A stretch of 25,755 nt of DNA, taken from Aliarcobacter sp017996075 (GTDB lineage: Bacteria; Campylobacterota; Campylobacteria; Campylobacterales; Arcobacteraceae). The notes below the pieces were generated by a model. It saw nothing but the letters and a program-made list of their open reading frames with translations, was not told the DNA's origin and searched no databases. The DNA is taken from the NCBI RefSeq assembly GCF_051062515.1, contig NZ_JAMXEK010000016.1; one strand, written 5' to 3'. The translations under genes and the position numbers were made by a program. Position 1 is the first letter of the stretch. Every line of letters starts with the position of its first letter. Shown here one piece after another: positions 24,091-25,755 of the stretch.

Positions 24091-25128
24091 ATGTCAAAAA
24101 TTTTTGTAGATGCATGTTTTAGAAGACCAACTCCTTATACTCCAGTTTGGATGATGAGACAAGCAGGGAGATATCTAAAAGAGTATATGGAAGTAAGATC
24201 AAAAGCTGGAAATTTTTTAAATCTTTGCCATAATCCAAAACTTGCAGCTGAAGTTACTATTCAGCCACTTGATATTGTGGGAGTTGATGCTGCAATTTTA
24301 TTTAGTGATATTTTAGTAATCCCAAATGAGATGGGAATGCATCTTGAGTTTTTACAAGGAGAAGGGCCTGTTTTTAAAGAACCAATTAAAACTGAAGCTG
24401 ATTTGGATAAGTTAATTGGAGGAGTTGAAGCTGCTAATAAATTAACTTATGTTTATGAAACTATAAAACTTTTAAAACAACAACTTCCTGAAGATAAAGC
24501 ACTTATTGGATTTACAGGAGCACCTTGGACACTTGCAACTTATATGATTGAAGGACAAGGAACAAAAACATATAATCTTTGTAAAAAAATAATGTACTCA
24601 AATCCAGAGTTTTTACATAAAATTTTAAGAAAAGTAACAGATGTTGTTAAATTTTATTTAGAAAAACAAATAGAAGCAGGGGCAGATGTTGTTCAAATAT
24701 TTGATTCTTGGGCAGCTGCAATTGAACCTGGTCGTTATGATGAGTTCTCTTGGAAATATATGGTTGAAATTGCAGAGTATATAAAAGATAAATATCCACA
24801 TATTCCAGTTATTATGTTTCCAAAAGGTGTTGCAGCATTTATTGAAAGAGGACTTGTTTATGGAAACTTTGATGTATTTGGAGTAGATTGGGGAACACCA
24901 ATGGCACTTGCTAAAGAGAAACTTGGAAGTAAATATGTACTTCAAGGGAATATGGAGCCATGTAGATTGTACTCTAAGGAAGAGACTACAAAATGTGTTG
25001 AAGCAATTCAAAATGTTATGAAAGGTGAGGGGCATATATTTAACTTAGGTCATGGTATATTACCAGATGTTCCAGTTGAAAATGCTATTCACTTTGTAAA
25101 AGAGTGTCAAAGAGTAAGTAAAAAATAG
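24091..25128 (+). CDS. hemE: Uroporphyrinogen decarboxylase
   Basis: A 345-residue TIM-barrel enzyme that removes four carboxyls from uroporphyrinogen III to give coproporphyrinogen III in cytoplasmic heme synthesis. MRQAGRYL (22-29) has the two substrate-binding arginines (23 and 27). FSDIL carries catalytic-site Asp73, and GFTGAPWTLATYMIEG is the conserved central block. LGHGILPDVPVEN lies near the C terminus. AAAAAGGA precedes the ATG. It ends the housekeeping block, ahead of the tRNA/rRNA region. Confidence 0.95.
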   Translation: MSKIFVDACFRRPTPYTPVWMMRQAGRYLKEYMEVRSKAGNFLNLCHNPKLAAEVTIQPLDIVGVDAAILFSDILVIPNEMGMHLEFLQGEGPVFKEPIKTEADLDKLIGGVEAANKLTYVYETIKLLKQQLPEDKALIGFTGAPWTLATYMIEGQGTKTYNLCKKIMYSNPEFLHKILRKVTDVVKFYLEKQIEAGADVVQIFDSWAAAIEPGRYDEFSWKYMVEIAEYIKDKYPHIPVIMFPKGVAAFIERGLVYGNFDVFGVDWGTPMALAKEKLGSKYVLQGNMEPCRLYSKEETTKCVEAIQNVMKGEGHIFNLGHGILPDVPVENAIHFVKECQRVSKK

Positions 25129-25159
25129 TAAATTATTACTAATTTTAAACTTACTTTGT

Positions 25160-25198
25160 AATAAATTTATTAAATTTATAAATTTATTGCAAAAACTC
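25160..25198 (+). promoter_or_regulatory. A/T-repeat upstream element of the tRNA-Asn/rrn promoter
   Basis: AAATTTAT occurs three times (25163-25170, 25172-25179, 25180-25187) just upstream of the -35. The whole block is also an inverted repeat, AATAAATTTA (25160-25169) with TAAATTTATT (25179-25188). The placement suits an UP element or bent-DNA activator of a stable-RNA promoter, but it may instead be a weak hairpin at the end of hemE. Confidence 0.5.
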
Positions 25199-25227
25199 TT
25201 GACAATAAAATTTATTTTTACTATAAT
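25199..25227 (+). promoter_or_regulatory. Consensus sigma-70 promoter for tRNA-Asn genes
   Basis: TTGACA (25199-25204) and TATAAT (25222-25227) are both exact consensus hexamers with the ideal 17-base spacer. The start would be near 25234, about 20 bases before the first tRNA. It is the best promoter in the window and suits stable RNA genes. Confidence 0.88.
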
Positions 25228-25254
25228 TCCACCCCATTAACGATAAAGAAAGAT

Positions 25255-25329
25255 TCCGGCATAGCTCAGCGGTAGAGTAGATGACTGTTAATCATTTGGT
25301 CCCTGGTTCGATCCCAGGTGCCGGAGCCA
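25255..25329 (+). tRNA. tRNA-Asn (GTT), copy 1
   Basis: A 75-base tRNA with CCA encoded. The acceptor stem TCCGGCA pairs fully with TGCCGGA. The anticodon loop CTGTTAA contains GTT at 25287-25289, reading AAC/AAU. The T arm CCTGG-TTCGATC-CCAGG is perfect. It is identical to the copy 99 bases downstream. Confidence 0.97.
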
Positions 25330-25353
25330 TTTTTTATTTTTATGATTTTAATT

Positions 25354-25428
25354 TCCGGCATAGCTCAGCGGTAGAGTAGATGACTGTTAATCATTTGGTC
25401 CCTGGTTCGATCCCAGGTGCCGGAGCCA
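25354..25428 (+). tRNA. tRNA-Asn (GTT), copy 2
   Basis: Base-for-base identical to the first copy over all 75 positions, with anticodon GTT at 25386-25388. A 24-base AT-rich spacer separates the two, with no promoter or terminator visible in it. They are therefore probably processed from one transcript. Confidence 0.97.
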
Positions 25429-25661
25429 TTTTATAATTTTATTAAAAAATTAGAGTTCTTTAAAATATGTATGAAGTTTAAGAAGTAATCTTTGTAAACT
25501 AAATATAATGATTGTTAAAAGTAAAAAAATTGAACAAGATATAAATATGAAAATATTTATTACTTGTCTATAAATTTGAGTGATAATTTTGTAATTAAGT
25601 AATTAAAAACAAAAATGTCAGTTTCATACACTACATAATGATTAATTTAGATTAATCAATA
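25429..25661 (+). promoter_or_regulatory. rRNA leader region with boxA-like antitermination site
   Basis: This 233-base AT-rich gap separates the tRNAs from 16S. AGTTCTTTAAAA at 25454-25465 matches the core TCTTTAA of the rrn boxA element that recruits NusB-NusE. A TATAAT (25504-25509) is present but without a usable -35, so a separate rRNA promoter is uncertain. GATTAA/TTAATC (25640-25645 and 25652-25657) forms a small hairpin just before 16S. No terminator follows the tRNAs, which suits read-through into the rRNA operon. Confidence 0.5.

Positions 25662-25755
<94 letters not shown>

Noticed and set aside
24658..25035. 125-codon open frame on the minus strand
   Set aside because: It is fully antisense to hemE, Cys/Phe/Asn-rich in the way expected of a shadow frame, with no RBS.
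25255..25428. 99-base tandem repeat as a possible CRISPR or duplicated mobile end
   Set aside because: The repeat units are complete tRNA-Asn genes with perfect cloverleaf pairing; only two copies exist.

Overview
The window most likely comes from the chromosome of an Arcobacter/Aliarcobacter-type member of the Campylobacterota. The DNA is very AT-rich. The 16S rRNA start at the right edge has the signature typical of that group. GyrA carries Thr at residue 85, the numbering used for quinolone-resistance sites in Arcobacter. An L28 gene followed by a potassium-channel gene matches a neighbour pair I recall from Helicobacter. Genus is an inference; species is not assigned.

Region 1 (1-7093) is a surface-polysaccharide block and the most AT-rich part. 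It starts with the tail of an MBOAT O-acyltransferase and an SGNH/DHHW partner protein, a pairing known from polysaccharide O-acetylation. Next come an O-antigen ligase/polymerase family membrane protein and three dTDP-3-amino-3,6-dideoxyhexose genes (3,4-ketoisomerase, N-acetyltransferase, aminotransferase), then a GT2 glycosyltransferase. A short minus-strand pair, a GT4 glycosyltransferase and a hexapeptide acyltransferase, faces them. No rmlA or rmlB is present, so the dTDP-4-keto-6-deoxyglucose precursor must come from elsewhere.

Region 2 (7207-16946) is the LPS/LOS inner-core region. A tightly overlapping plus-strand operon encodes a WaaP-like kinase, a NodB-type deacetylase, a WaaE-like GT2, a GT9 protein and a membrane-anchored glycosidase-like protein. 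An intergenic stretch with a strong stem-loop follows, then waaF. A minus-strand operon, read gmhB, hldD, hldE, gmhA, encodes the complete ADP-L-glycero-D-manno-heptose pathway that feeds WaaF. Upstream of gmhB and divergent from it is a short GT-B-like gene whose two catalytic glutamates both appear to be lysine.

Region 3 (17011-25128) is plus-strand housekeeping: rpmB, an atypical two-helix potassium channel with an RCK-like domain, argJ, a ydcH-like gene, an intrinsic terminator, gyrA, asd, a YqhA-family membrane protein and hemE.

Region 4 (25129-25755) holds a consensus sigma-70 promoter with an A/T-repeat upstream element, two identical tRNA-Asn(GTT) genes, a boxA-like site, and the first ~95 bases of a 16S rRNA gene. 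No IS element, CRISPR array, prophage or attachment site was seen, and no gene-free stretch exceeds 300 bases. The strongest points for a second look are the glycosidase-like core protein, the KX7K glycosyltransferase, the channel with altered filter and nucleotide-binding loop, the 11398-11546 stem-loop region, and the tRNA-Asn pair leading into the rRNA operon.
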